Shown here: one piece after another, positions 48,709 through 57,046 of the stretch
Layout of the letters: each line of letters starts with the position of its first letter
Numbering within the stretch: the first letter of the stretch is position 1
From: JAEUJM01 sp044221555
GTDB lineage: Bacteria; Actinomycetota; Acidimicrobiia; Acidimicrobiales; DATDAH01
Direction: 5' to 3'
NCBI GenBank assembly: GCA_044221555.1
Contig: JBGAOY010000006.1
Coordinates: 186,001-250,000, forward strand
DNA: 64,000 nucleotides
Notes under the pieces: generated by a model
What the model saw: the letters and a program-made list of their open reading frames with translations, nothing else
Database searches by the model: none
Told to the model about the DNA's origin: nothing
Position numbers and translations under genes: made by a program

Positions 48709-49803
48709 GTGGCCGTCGACCGTCAGGAGCTGATCCGGCGAGGCATCGTCGACCCCGACGCGGCCGACGCCGACGCGAAGGCGGCGCTGTGCGACGCCTT
48801 GTTGGCCCGAGGGGCTTCGATCGACCAACTCGTGCAGAACGCCACCAACCTGGGCGCGGTCAGCGCGGACATCAACCTCCGGGGGTCCGGCCCCCGCTTC
48901 ACCTTCGCCGAGGCCGCCGAGCGCCACGGCTTCGAACTGGACATGGCCTACCGGGCCTGGCGGGCGCTCGGATTCCCCGACCCCCCGCCCGACGAGCCCG
49001 CGCTCACCGAGGCCGAGGCCGACCTGCTGGGCTTCTTCAACGGACTGTCGGTGCTGGACGACGAGTCGGCCCTGCAGTTGCTTCGGGTCATGGGGTCGTC
49101 GGTGGCACGCATGGCCGACGCCGCGGTCGCCGCGCTCCGGCTCTACATGGAGGTGCCGCTGGTGTCGGCCGGCGCCACGTACCTCGACGTCACCGACGCC
49201 TACGGCGAGCTCACCGACACCCTGTTGCCCCAGACCGTCAAGGCCATCGACGCCATCCTGCGCCGCAACATCGCGTCGTCGGCGCTGATCGAGTGGGACA
49301 TCGACCCCGACCACACGTCCACCACTGCTCGCCTCGTGGTGGGCTTCGCCGACATGGTCGGCTACACGGCCATGGCCCGTTCGCTGTCCACCCGTGAGCT
49401 GGTCACCGCCATCGGCACCTTCGAGCGTGAGGTGGTCGACCTGGTCACCGACCACGGCGGGCGGGTGGTGAAGCTGATCGGCGACGAGGTGATGTTCGTG
49501 CTGCCCGACCCTGCCGACGCCTGCCGGCTGGCGCTGGCGCTCGCGGCCCGGTTCACCGACGACCCGGTGGTGCCGCCCCTTCGGGTGGGTCTGGCCACCG
49601 GCGAGGTGTTGACCCGAGACGGCGACTACTACGGGCGCGTGGTCAACGCCGCCTCACGCCTGGTCGAGCTGGCCGACCCGGGCGGTGTGGTGGTGTCCGA
49701 CGGCATCGTGGAACTGCTGGGCGACGCGATCCTCACCGAGGCGCTGCCCCCCACGAGGGTGAAGGGCTACGACGAGCCGGTGCAGGCCTTCCGCCTCGCC
49801 TGA
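48709..49803 (+). CDS. Class III adenylate/guanylate cyclase with Rv1264-type regulatory domain
   Basis: The 364-residue protein has an N-terminal helical domain (residues about 50-150: FTFAEAAERHGFELDMAYRAWRALGFPDPP; ALQLLRVMGSSVARMADAAV) resembling the autoinhibitory pH-sensing domain of mycobacterial Rv1264/Rv2212, then a cyclase catalytic domain. The domain keeps both metal aspartates (GFADMVGYTAM, IGDEVMFV), the substrate lysine before GDE, and the asparagine/arginine of YGRVVNAASRLVE. It makes cAMP, probably as a dimer. GTG 48709 was chosen because upstream in-frame sequence (ATG at 48664 or 48547) is repeat-derived. Confidence 0.85.
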   Translation: MAVDRQELIRRGIVDPDAADADAKAALCDALLARGASIDQLVQNATNLGAVSADINLRGSGPRFTFAEAAERHGFELDMAYRAWRALGFPDPPPDEPALTEAEADLLGFFNGLSVLDDESALQLLRVMGSSVARMADAAVAALRLYMEVPLVSAGATYLDVTDAYGELTDTLLPQTVKAIDAILRRNIASSALIEWDIDPDHTSTTARLVVGFADMVGYTAMARSLSTRELVTAIGTFEREVVDLVTDHGGRVVKLIGDEVMFVLPDPADACRLALALAARFTDDPVVPPLRVGLATGEVLTRDGDYYGRVVNAASRLVELADPGGVVVSDGIVELLGDAILTEALPPTRVKGYDEPVQAFRLA

Positions 49804-49822
49804 CTGCTGCGGCGCGTGGGCA

Positions 49823-49972
49823 TCAGCTCACCGCGCTCACGACCACCGAGGTCATGACCCCGCCGGCGGTGAGGAGCACCCCGGTGACACCCAGCGCCAC
49901 CGTGGTCAGCCGACGGTTGGTGGCCGCCGCCAGCGAATGCGCCTCGACCCGCACCTTGGCGAACTCGGTCAT
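49823..49972 (-). CDS. Small membrane protein (49 aa)
   Basis: The frame has a basic N-terminal half (MTEFAKVRVEAHSLAAATNRR) and a single C-terminal membrane segment of about 25 residues (TTVALGVTGVLLTAGGVMTSVVVSAV). It is convergent with the adenylate cyclase gene. A longer start at 50017 would add 15 residues. The clear amphipathic-then-membrane pattern argues for a real tail-anchored small protein, but nothing else supports it. Confidence 0.4.
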   Translation of the reverse strand: MTEFAKVRVEAHSLAAATNRRLTTVALGVTGVLLTAGGVMTSVVVSAVS

Positions 49973-50039
49973 CGTGTCGGAGCGTCCAGTGGCAGCGACG
50001 CTCCTCCGGAGGCTCACTCCGACGATCGAGGGGAGGAGA

Positions 50040-50900
50040 TCACGCCGCCGACCACTTGGCGTCGAGGTCGTCGACGTCGTCGCCGGTGACGTGGCCCTCG
50101 TCGGCCAGCTTCCGCAGGTGGGCGTGCACGGTGTGGCGGGCGATGGGGTGGCGTTCGACGTCCACGTCGACGTACACGGTCTCGACGAGGCCGTCGACGT
50201 CGGTGGTGCCTGCGGCCTTGAGGGCGTCGAGGATCGCCGCCTCGCGCTCGGCCCGGTGCGCCAGGTAGAAGTCGAGCACCTCGTACGGGTTCTCGATGAG
50301 GTGGCCGTGGCCCGGGAGGATCTTCTTCAGGCGCAGGGCCCGCACCCGCTCGAGCGAGGCCAGGTAGGTGGCCATGTCGCCGTCGGGCGGGCGGATCACC
50401 ACGGTCGAGCCCGACATCACGTGATCACCGGTGAACAGCGCGTGCTCCTCCTCGAGCTTGTAGCAGAGGTGGTTCGAGGCGTGCCCCGGCGTGTGGAGTG
50501 CCGTCAGCCGGAACTCGGTGGCCTCGATCTGGAAGCCCTCGCCGATCACCGTGTCGACGGCGAGGCCGTCGCGCTCCTCGAACGCCAGCACCTCCGCGCC
50601 GGTGCGCTCCTTGAGCCCGGCGGCACCGGGCGAGTGGTCCTCGTGGGTGTGGGTGAGCAGGATCCAGCGGATGCGATCGCCACCGCAGCCGGCGATGGCA
50701 TCCAGGTGCTCGGCGTCGGCCGGTCCCGGGTCGATCACCGCGATCTCGTCGATGCCCACGAGGTAGGTGTTGGTCCCCGGCCCCGTCATGATCCCGGGGT
50801 TCGGGGCGAGGATGCGGCGCACCAGGGGGCTGAGGGCACGGGCCACGCCCACGATCATCTCGGGCGGCGGCGGTGCCTCGGTCTCGTCGGTGATGGTCAT
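50040..50900 (-). CDS. Metallo-beta-lactamase fold hydrolase (LACTB2-like)
   Basis: The 286-residue protein has the MBL metal motif HTHEDHSPG near residue 85, HTPGHASNHLCY near 145, FTGDHVM near 165 and GHGHLI near 205, with a winged-helix C-terminal tail (RHTVHAHLRKLADEGHV). This layout is that of LACTB2-like proteins, which in mitochondria are ssRNA endonucleases; bacterial members are mostly uncharacterised thioester or RNA hydrolases. The ATG at 50900 overlaps the Nudix gene stop (ATGA). Confidence 0.85.
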   Translation of the reverse strand: MTITDETEAPPPPEMIVGVARALSPLVRRILAPNPGIMTGPGTNTYLVGIDEIAVIDPGPADAEHLDAIAGCGGDRIRWILLTHTHEDHSPGAAGLKERTGAEVLAFEERDGLAVDTVIGEGFQIEATEFRLTALHTPGHASNHLCYKLEEEHALFTGDHVMSGSTVVIRPPDGDMATYLASLERVRALRLKKILPGHGHLIENPYEVLDFYLAHRAEREAAILDALKAAGTTDVDGLVETVYVDVDVERHPIARHTVHAHLRKLADEGHVTGDDVDDLDAKWSAA

Positions 50901-51634
50901 GTGGTGGGCTCCAGTCCGAGCGGGGCGGCGGCTGCCGCCGTCAGCACTGCATCGGCGTCGGGGTAGTCGGTGAGGGTCTCGAGGCTGTGCTCGGTGGGTC
51001 GGATCAGCTCGAAGTCGCCGGCCGCGAAGCGGTCGAGCGCGTCGGCCGGCCGCACCCACAGGGCGGCGATGGTCTCGCCATCGTCGGGTGACAGCGCCTG
51101 GTCGTCGGGGGCCCGGCTGACGAAGAACCGGGTGTCGTACCGGCGGGGGGCCCGTTCGGGGGTGATCCAGCGCCCGAAGTAGTGGAGGTCGTCGACCGGC
51201 AGCTGCAGGTCCTCCTCCTGGCAGACGTCGAGCAGGTCGGCGCGACCGGTGTCCACCGCCACACGATGCCGGTGGAAGCGGGCGGCCTCGCCCGGGTCGG
51301 CCAGGCTGAGCGGCCGGCCGCTCCCGCGGCTGGCGAGGAGCAGGCCCGACTCCTCGAAGCACTCCCGGATGGCCGCCACCCAGAACGCCAGCCCGCCGGC
51401 CGGGACGCCGAGCACGGTGGACGCCCAGGCATCGTCGCGCCCGGCGCAGCGGGCGGACCAGCGGGCATCACGGTCGGCCTCGTCCAGGGCACCACCGGGG
51501 AACACGTAGGCCCCTGGGACGAAGCCCGACTCGAGCCGGCGGCGCAGCATGGCCACCTCCAGCCCCCGTCGGCCGTCCCGCACCATCATCACGGTGGCGG
51601 CGTCTCGTACCTCCACGGCCACCGGAGCGGTCAC
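50897..51634 (-). CDS. Nudix hydrolase with interrupted Nudix box (NUDT19-like)
   Basis: The 245-residue protein has VFPGGALDEAD followed, after an insertion of about 35 residues, by AAIRECFEESGLLLA. Splitting the Nudix box in this way is typical of NUDT19-type CoA/acyl-CoA diphosphatases. The metal-binding RExxEExG part is intact. The GTG start at 51634 overlaps the FxsA stop (GTGA), and the stop overlaps the MBL gene, so the three genes are one coupled unit. Confidence 0.83.
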   Translation of the reverse strand: MTAPVAVEVRDAATVMMVRDGRRGLEVAMLRRRLESGFVPGAYVFPGGALDEADRDARWSARCAGRDDAWASTVLGVPAGGLAFWVAAIRECFEESGLLLASRGSGRPLSLADPGEAARFHRHRVAVDTGRADLLDVCQEEDLQLPVDDLHYFGRWITPERAPRRYDTRFFVSRAPDDQALSPDDGETIAALWVRPADALDRFAAGDFELIRPTEHSLETLTDYPDADAVLTAAAAAPLGLEPTT

Positions 51635-52140
51635 GGGCCGAGCTCGAACAGCGGGTCCGGCGCGCTCGGGCGGGGCGTGTGCTGGACGTACCCGTCGACG
51701 TCGAGCACGTCGCCGCGAGGGCTTTGGTACGCGAAGAAGGTGTCGGCGACCATGGCCCCGTCGTGCACCCCGAAGCGCTCGAGTCGGCCCTGGTAGCGCC
51801 GCAGCACCAGGCGGCGGGCGACCGACCGCGTGGGCGGGAACAGCAGGCCCAGGGCCATCACGTCGCTGACGAAGCCGGGGACGAGCAACAGGGCGCCGGC
51901 CAGGAGCACCAGGAACCCGTCGACCACCTCGCGGGTGGGGACCCCACCGCGGCGCACGGTCTTCTGCATCCGCATCAGCACACCCAGGCCGGCCCACTTG
52001 CACAGGTAGGCGCCGGCCACGCTGATCGCCACCAGCACCAGCAACGTCGGGGCGACGCCGAAGGTCTGCGCCGCAGCCACGATCACCCACAGCTCGACGA
52101 TGGGGATCACCAGGAACAAGACGGTGAGGAGCACGAACAT
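51631..52140 (-). CDS. fxsA: FxsA family membrane protein
   Basis: The 169-residue protein shows the FxsA pattern: PIVELWVIVAAAQTFGVAPTLLVLVAISVAGAYLCKWAGLGVL with two membrane segments, GVPTREVVDGFLVLLAGALLLVPGFVSDVMALGLLFPPTR with a third and fourth, and a cytosolic tail. In E. coli FxsA relieves exclusion of phage T7 by F plasmid PifA; its native role is unknown. It heads the FxsA-Nudix-MBL unit. Confidence 0.88.
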   Translation of the reverse strand: MFVLLTVLFLVIPIVELWVIVAAAQTFGVAPTLLVLVAISVAGAYLCKWAGLGVLMRMQKTVRRGGVPTREVVDGFLVLLAGALLLVPGFVSDVMALGLLFPPTRSVARRLVLRRYQGRLERFGVHDGAMVADTFFAYQSPRGDVLDVDGYVQHTPRPSAPDPLFELGP

Positions 52141-52208
52141 CGCTCCTCCAGGCTACCGGCGGGTCCCCCCGATCCAGCCGCTGCGCGCCCTGCTCACACC
52201 CCGGCTGC

Positions 52209-53147
52209 TCACACCCCGGTGGCGACCAGCATGATCACGATCGACAGGCTCACCAGCAGCCCGGCGATCAGCCACATCCAGCGCTGGCCCTCGAGGGTCT
52301 CCGCCGGGTTCACCGCCTCCAGGGCCTCACGGGCCTCCTGCAGCTTGCGGCGCAGCTCGGCCGACTCGTCGGTGAGGCCGGCCAGCGCGGCGTCGGTGTC
52401 CTCGTCGGCGTGGGCCCGGGCGTGGCCGGTGAGGGTGAGGGTGTCGTGCCCGTCGGCCTGCGTGGTGCTCAGCTCCTGCAGCTGGCGTTGCAGGGTGACG
52501 TAGCGGCTGCGCAGGTCGGCCACCGCCGCGTACTGGGTCTGCAGCTCGGCCAGCTGGCGGGCCACCGCCCTCGTGCGGCCCGACGCCGACGCCGCCTCCT
52601 GCTTGGCCTCGTCGAGGCGCTCCTGCAACTCGGCCCGCTCGGCCTGCAACTCCGCCAACTGGGCGATGAGCGCGTCGGCCTCGCTGACACCACGCTCGGC
52701 CGACGCGGCCCGCACCGACGACCACCGCAGCTCGTCGGTCAGCGCGCCGATCCGGTCGGCACCCGGTGCGCCGACGCCGGCGAGCAGCTCCTCCACCAGT
52801 TGGTTCACCCGCAGCGCGTAGTCGGGGTCGATCGGGTGGTCACCGTCGATGTGGGCCCAGTGGTTCCGGGCCGTGCGCAACTCGGTGACCACGCTGCGCA
52901 GGCCGGGGTCCAGCTCGCCGGCGAACACGGGGCCCCAGAAGCGGTTGATCACGTCGAGCTGGAACTGCGGGTCGGACACCGCCACCAGGAAGTCGGCCCG
53001 CTTGCCGAGCTTGGCCGCGGCCACGAGGATCCACTCGTCGTCGGGGATGTAGGCGGCCATCCGACGGTCGACGAACGGCGCCAAGCCCTCGGCGAGCACC
53101 TCGAAGGCCTCGCCCATCTGGGCCCGGAAGCTGGTGGTCGGACACAC
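52209..53147 (-). CDS. Membrane-anchored Swt1-type HEPN protein
   Basis: The 312-residue protein has an N-terminal all-helical domain (residues about 1-125) ending in ELRTARNHWAHID, the RNxxxH motif of HEPN ribonucleases; the preceding FVDRRMAAYIPDDEW and FLVAVSDPQFQLDVINRFW fit the Swt1-type HEPN group. Residues about 150-250 are a long coiled coil (LAQLEAE-type heptads rich in A, E, L and Q), and the last 25 residues are one membrane segment (WLIAGLLVSLSIVIMLVATGV). It may bind or cut RNA at the membrane. GTG 53147 has a GGAGGG site. It is a solo gene. Confidence 0.75.
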   Translation of the reverse strand: MCPTTSFRAQMGEAFEVLAEGLAPFVDRRMAAYIPDDEWILVAAAKLGKRADFLVAVSDPQFQLDVINRFWGPVFAGELDPGLRSVVTELRTARNHWAHIDGDHPIDPDYALRVNQLVEELLAGVGAPGADRIGALTDELRWSSVRAASAERGVSEADALIAQLAELQAERAELQERLDEAKQEAASASGRTRAVARQLAELQTQYAAVADLRSRYVTLQRQLQELSTTQADGHDTLTLTGHARAHADEDTDAALAGLTDESAELRRKLQEAREALEAVNPAETLEGQRWMWLIAGLLVSLSIVIMLVATGV

Positions 53148-53195
53148 GATCCCTCCGTCGGCAGCCGCGCGCCGCTGTGGAGTGTGAGACCGTGG

Positions 53196-54173
53196 TTACG
53201 CGGCAACCTCCCGACCGTGCGCTCGGCGGTGCCGGCGCTCGGCCAGGCGGGCCCGGATGCGGCGCAGCCGGCCAGGGCGCCTTGGCGGCGGGGCCTGTTC
53301 GGCGGCGCGGGCCATCGCCGCCACCTGCACGGCGTTGGTCATCACCGCACCGAAGGCGTCGGGGTCGGCGAGCAACCACGAGTGGCTGCCCTCGACGGTC
53401 TCGCCGGTGGCGCCGATGGCCCGGCAGAGGGCGTCGAAGGACGCCCGCGGGATCACCTCGTCGCGCGTGCCCCACAGCGCCACGATGGGCAGTTGGCGGT
53501 CCTTCAGATCGGTGAGCTCGGCGGTGAGGTCGGCGGTGCGGGCGAGATGGCCGGCCTTCCACAGCCAGTGGGGGCTGCGCACCACGTTGCGGACCGCATC
53601 CTCGAGCACGGCGGGCAGCACCCGCCGGGCCAGGTGCAACGGCAGGAGGTCGCGCGAGAAGTGCCGGCCCCAGTCCCAGAGCGGTCGTTCGGCCATCGTG
53701 CGCCCGGGCGCCGGCGCCCCGTCCCCGGCCTGGACGGCGTCCTGCCAGGTGGCGCCGCCGATCGAGTTGACCAGCACCAGCGACCGCACCCGGTCGGGGT
53801 GACGGTGGGCGGTGGCGATGGCCACGCCACCACCGAACGAGTGGCCGACGAGGAACACGGGCTCGTCCACCCCCACCGCGTCGAGGAACGCGGCGACCCA
53901 GTCGGCGTAGTCGGCGAGGGTGACGTCCGTGCGCGCCAGCGGAGCGCTGCCGCCGAAGCCGGGCAACGACGGGGCCCACACCCGGCAGCCCAGGTCGACC
54001 AGACGGGCCAGCGAGTGCCGGTACGAGCGGTGCCCGAGGCCCCAGCCGTGCAGGAACACCACTGGAAGCCCCTCGCCGGCCACGTGGTAGCGGGCAGCGC
54101 GGCCCGACACCTCGACGCGGCGCCAGCGGGGCGCCTCCTGGTCCGCCTGGGGATCCACCAGAGTGCTTGCCAT
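53196..54173 (-). CDS. Alpha/beta hydrolase
   Basis: The 325-residue protein has VFLHGWGLGHRSY, LPGFGGSA, the nucleophile elbow VGHSFGGGVA near residue 115, ALWGTRDEV with the acid near 250 and GSHSWLLADP with the histidine near 280. The C-terminal 35 residues are basic and unstructured. It resembles general epoxide-hydrolase/esterase-like hydrolases; the substrate is unknown. An ATG at 54173 was preferred to the TTG at 54185. A CTTGC-N4-GCAAG palindrome overlaps the start and may be regulatory. Confidence 0.83.
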   Translation of the reverse strand: MASTLVDPQADQEAPRWRRVEVSGRAARYHVAGEGLPVVFLHGWGLGHRSYRHSLARLVDLGCRVWAPSLPGFGGSAPLARTDVTLADYADWVAAFLDAVGVDEPVFLVGHSFGGGVAIATAHRHPDRVRSLVLVNSIGGATWQDAVQAGDGAPAPGRTMAERPLWDWGRHFSRDLLPLHLARRVLPAVLEDAVRNVVRSPHWLWKAGHLARTADLTAELTDLKDRQLPIVALWGTRDEVIPRASFDALCRAIGATGETVEGSHSWLLADPDAFGAVMTNAVQVAAMARAAEQAPPPRRPGRLRRIRARLAERRHRRAHGREVAA

Positions 54174-54224
54174 AGCAAGCAACAAGGCTACCAGCGTTAG
54201 CGGCTCCGGCTCACGCCGGTGGCA

Positions 54225-54485
54225 TCACCCCGCTCTGACCAGGATGGACTTGCGCTCGTTCTCGTTGAGGCCACCCCAGATGCCGTGCGGCTCGCGGATC
54301 GCCACCGCGTAGTCGAGGCATGGCTCCTTCACCGAGCAGGTCTGGCAGATCTCCTTGGCTCGGGCCTCACGCTCGAGCTTCTCATCCTTGCGCTCGAATT
54401 GCGGCGGCGGGAAGAACACCGCGGCCTGCGGACCCCGGCACGCCGCCTTCACCTGCCAGGAATTGTCTGCTGCTTGTGCACTCAC
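54225..54485 (-). CDS. WhiB-family iron-sulfur transcription factor
   Basis: The 86-residue protein has the four conserved cysteines (C16, then CQTC and C near 47-56), the GIWGG turn and the basic C-terminal NENERKSILVR tail. These bind a redox-sensitive [4Fe-4S] cluster, and the protein acts with the primary sigma factor. GTG 54485 follows GAAGGGGGG. In mycobacteria the WhiB4 gene lies next to the ArsA-like pair Rv3679-Rv3680; here an NfeD-like gene lies between whiB and such a pair, which is partial support for the same functional grouping. Confidence 0.93.
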   Translation of the reverse strand: MSAQAADNSWQVKAACRGPQAAVFFPPPQFERKDEKLEREARAKEICQTCSVKEPCLDYAVAIREPHGIWGGLNENERKSILVRAG

Positions 54486-54567
54486 AAAAGCCCCCCTTCA
54501 GGCGGAGGCGAACGTAGTTCGACCACAAGTTGTCCACAAGGGGCAACTTTGCCAAGCAGTATGGGAG

Positions 54568-55812
54568 CTATCGCGAGCGGTCTCGGTAGTCGCGCGCCGC
54601 GCCCTCCGGCGGCTCCACCTCGAGGATCATCCCCGAGATGCCCACCACCCGCACCGGGTCGCCGGCCTCGATGGGGGTGGCCCGGTTCACGCGCGCCCGC
54701 CAGAGCGCGTCGCGGACCCGGACGGTGCCGTCGGGGTCGACGTCGGCCACCGCCTCGCCCACCTCGCCGATCATCCACTCGCGGCCGATGGTGGGGGTGG
54801 CGAAGCGGGTGCGCACCATGGCCGGCATGCCGGCGATCATGGCCACCGCCATGCCGAAGAACGACACGCCCAACGTGATCCACGACAGCGACAGCCCGTC
54901 GTAGAGGGTGAGCGTGCCGATGAGGTAGGCCACGCACCCCACGCCGGTCCAGAAGCGCGGTACCCCCGTCTGGATGTCGACCCCGAAGGCCAGCATCGAC
55001 AGCACCAGGAGGGCGATGGCGACCGGGTTCGTGGGCAGCACGGCCAGGCCGTAGCAGCCGAGGATGAAGAACACGGCGCCCACCACCCCGGCCACGCCCA
55101 CGCCGGCGGTGAAGAACTCGAACAGGATGAGGGCCATGCCGATGACGAACAGCAGGTAGGCCACCGCCGGGCTGGCCACGGTGTGCATGAGCTGCGCACC
55201 CAGCGAGAGCTGCGAGAACACGGTGGTGGTGACCGGCTCACGGGTGGGGCGGCCGTCGCTGCCCTCCACCACGTTCGAGTCGAAGCCCTCGAGCTCCACG
55301 TTGAACAGCCCGATCGTGGGGGCGGCCCGGTCGACCACGCCCTGGGCCACGGCCTCTTCGTCGTTCAGCGTGTCGCCGTCGGGCCCGGTGATGCGGGTGC
55401 CCGGCGCCATGCCCGAGTCGGAGGCGGCGGCCACCAGGTCGGCCGCCTCGTGCAACGCCTTCGAGCCGCTCGGCCCCACCCACACAGCGACGGGCACCTC
55501 GGCCTCGCGCATCTGGCTGACCAGCGCATCCACCTCGGCGTCGGAGACGACCGCGCCCTCGCTGTTGAGCTGCAGGGTGAGCGCGACCACCCCCTGGTCC
55601 TCGGCGCGGACGATCGCGCTCGACACGAAGTCGACCAGCACCGGGTCGAGCAGTCCGCTCACCTTGATGACGTCGACCCGTCCCGGCGGCCCGTCGTCGG
55701 GGCCCTCCGCCCGGGGGGCGGCCGATGCTCCCGATGCGGCCGGGGCCGCGCCGAGTAGCAGGGCCAGGCCCAGGAGGACGGCGCCGAGGGCACCGGTGGA
55801 TAGTCTGCGCAC
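54568..55812 (-). CDS. NfeD-family membrane protein with degenerate ClpP-like domain
   Basis: The 414-residue protein has a signal peptide, a ClpP/crotonase-like N-terminal domain (residues about 45-190), four to five membrane segments (about 225-345) and a C-terminal NfeD OB-fold (about 350-400: GEVGEAVADVDPDGTVRVRDALWRARV). In active members the protease has PSGAxAASAG with the nucleophile serine; here it reads PSGSKALHEAADLVAAASDSGMAPGT, so the serine is lost, and the domain is shortened. It may act as a scaffold with membrane-quality or flotillin-type proteins. GTG 55812 is 25 bp from the divergent ArsA start. Confidence 0.85.
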   Translation of the reverse strand: MRRLSTGALGAVLLGLALLLGAAPAASGASAAPRAEGPDDGPPGRVDVIKVSGLLDPVLVDFVSSAIVRAEDQGVVALTLQLNSEGAVVSDAEVDALVSQMREAEVPVAVWVGPSGSKALHEAADLVAAASDSGMAPGTRITGPDGDTLNDEEAVAQGVVDRAAPTIGLFNVELEGFDSNVVEGSDGRPTREPVTTTVFSQLSLGAQLMHTVASPAVAYLLFVIGMALILFEFFTAGVGVAGVVGAVFFILGCYGLAVLPTNPVAIALLVLSMLAFGVDIQTGVPRFWTGVGCVAYLIGTLTLYDGLSLSWITLGVSFFGMAVAMIAGMPAMVRTRFATPTIGREWMIGEVGEAVADVDPDGTVRVRDALWRARVNRATPIEAGDPVRVVGISGMILEVEPPEGAARDYRDRSR

Positions 55813-55837
55813 GAAGCGCCTCCGACGGAAGATTGCC

Positions 55838-56851
55838 TTGGATCCAGCGCAGTTCCTCACTGCATCACGCGTGGTCATCGTGGCCGGGAAGGGCGGCGTC
55901 GGCAAAACGACGGTCTCCGCCGCCCTCGCCCGTGCCGCGGCGCTGGCCGGTCTGACGACCCTCGTCGTCGAGGTCGAGGGCAAGAGCGGGCTGGCCACCC
56001 TGTACGGCCAACCCCCCTTCGGCTACGACGAAGCGGTGCTGTCGGCGGGTGGCCCCGGTGGTGCCGCCGACGTGATCGCCCGCACGGTCACGCCCGACGA
56101 GGCACTGCTCGAGTACCTCGGCGACCACGGCCTGAATCGGATCTCGCGGCGGCTGGTCACCTCTGGCGCGCTCGATGTGGTGGCCACCGCCGTGCCCGGC
56201 ATCCGCGACATCCTCGTGCTGGGCAAGGTGAAGAGCCTCAGCCGTGAGACGCGGCTCGACCTGGTGGTGCTCGACGCCCCGGCGGCGGGCCACGCCATCA
56301 CCTTCCTGGGGTCGGCCCGCGGGCTGATGGATGCCGTCAAGGTGGGGCCCATCCACACCCAGGCCCGTGACGTGATGGACCTCCTCACCGACCCGGCGCT
56401 GTGCCGCGTGCTGCTGGTGACGCTGCCCGAAGAGACCCCGGTGAACGAGCTGGTCGAGACCGCCTACAACCTGGAGGATCAGGTGGGCGTGAGCCTCGGG
56501 CCGGTGATCGTGAACGGGATGTACCCCGAGGTGCCGGGCCTGGCCACTGATCCGGCCGAGGCGGCCCGAACGGCGGGTGCGGCCCTGCGCCCCGGCGAGG
56601 ACGCCCACCTGGCCGAGGCCGCCGCGTTCCGCCGTGAGCGCACGGAGCTGCAGGTCGAGCAGGTGCAGCGGCTCGCCGAGCAACTGCCGCTGCCCCAGAT
56701 CGCCCTGCCCTTCCTGTTCAGCGCAGACCTGGGGCCGCCCGACCTGGCGCGGCTGTCCGAGGCCATGACCGCCGGCATCGACGCGCTGCCCCTGCCCGAG
56801 GCGTCGACGAGGGCCACGGGCGGCCCGGCCGATGCCGGGAGCGGGTCGTGA
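55838..56851 (+). CDS. ArsA/Get3-like ATPase, subunit 1
   Basis: The 337-residue protein has the deviant Walker A AGKGGVGKTTVS at about residues 16-26 including the signature lysine (first K) used in trans by Get3/ArsA dimers, then VVEVEGKSGLATLYG and DLVVLDAPAAGHAI. The start TTG at 55838 is 25 bp from the divergent NfeD start; it may be leaderless. Related actinobacterial pairs next to whiB4 (Rv3679/Rv3680 in M. tuberculosis) form a heteromeric ATPase. The stop overlaps a GTG of the downstream repeat (GTGA). Confidence 0.88.
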   Translation: MDPAQFLTASRVVIVAGKGGVGKTTVSAALARAAALAGLTTLVVEVEGKSGLATLYGQPPFGYDEAVLSAGGPGGAADVIARTVTPDEALLEYLGDHGLNRISRRLVTSGALDVVATAVPGIRDILVLGKVKSLSRETRLDLVVLDAPAAGHAITFLGSARGLMDAVKVGPIHTQARDVMDLLTDPALCRVLLVTLPEETPVNELVETAYNLEDQVGVSLGPVIVNGMYPEVPGLATDPAEAARTAGAALRPGEDAHLAEAAAFRRERTELQVEQVQRLAEQLPLPQIALPFLFSADLGPPDLARLSEAMTAGIDALPLPEASTRATGGPADAGSGS

Positions 56852-57046
56852 GCCCGAGGCACGAGGGCGGGGCCCGAACGGCCCGGCGACGCAGGAGCCA
56901 GGAGTGGGAGACGTGAGGCCGAGGCACGAGGGCGGGGCCCGAACGGCCCGGCGACGCAGGAGCCAGGAGTGGGAGACGTGAGCGCGACGCACGAGGGCGG
57001 GGCCCGAACGGCCCGGCGACGCAGGAGCCAGGAGTGGGAGACGTGA
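56848..57046 (+). repeat. Three 65-bp tandem repeats, each a translationally chained 22-codon mini-ORF
   Basis: Copies begin at GTG 56848, 56913 and 56978. Each runs 23 codons including stop (69 bases), and its TGA overlaps the next GTG by 4 bases; the third runs into the start of the second ArsA gene at 57043. Each copy contains GGAG about 10 bases before the following GTG, so it could serve as ribosome site and start for the next. The first residues of the copies resemble the N-terminus of the second ATPase (xxxHEG), so the repeats probably arose by duplication of its start region. Confidence 0.75.
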
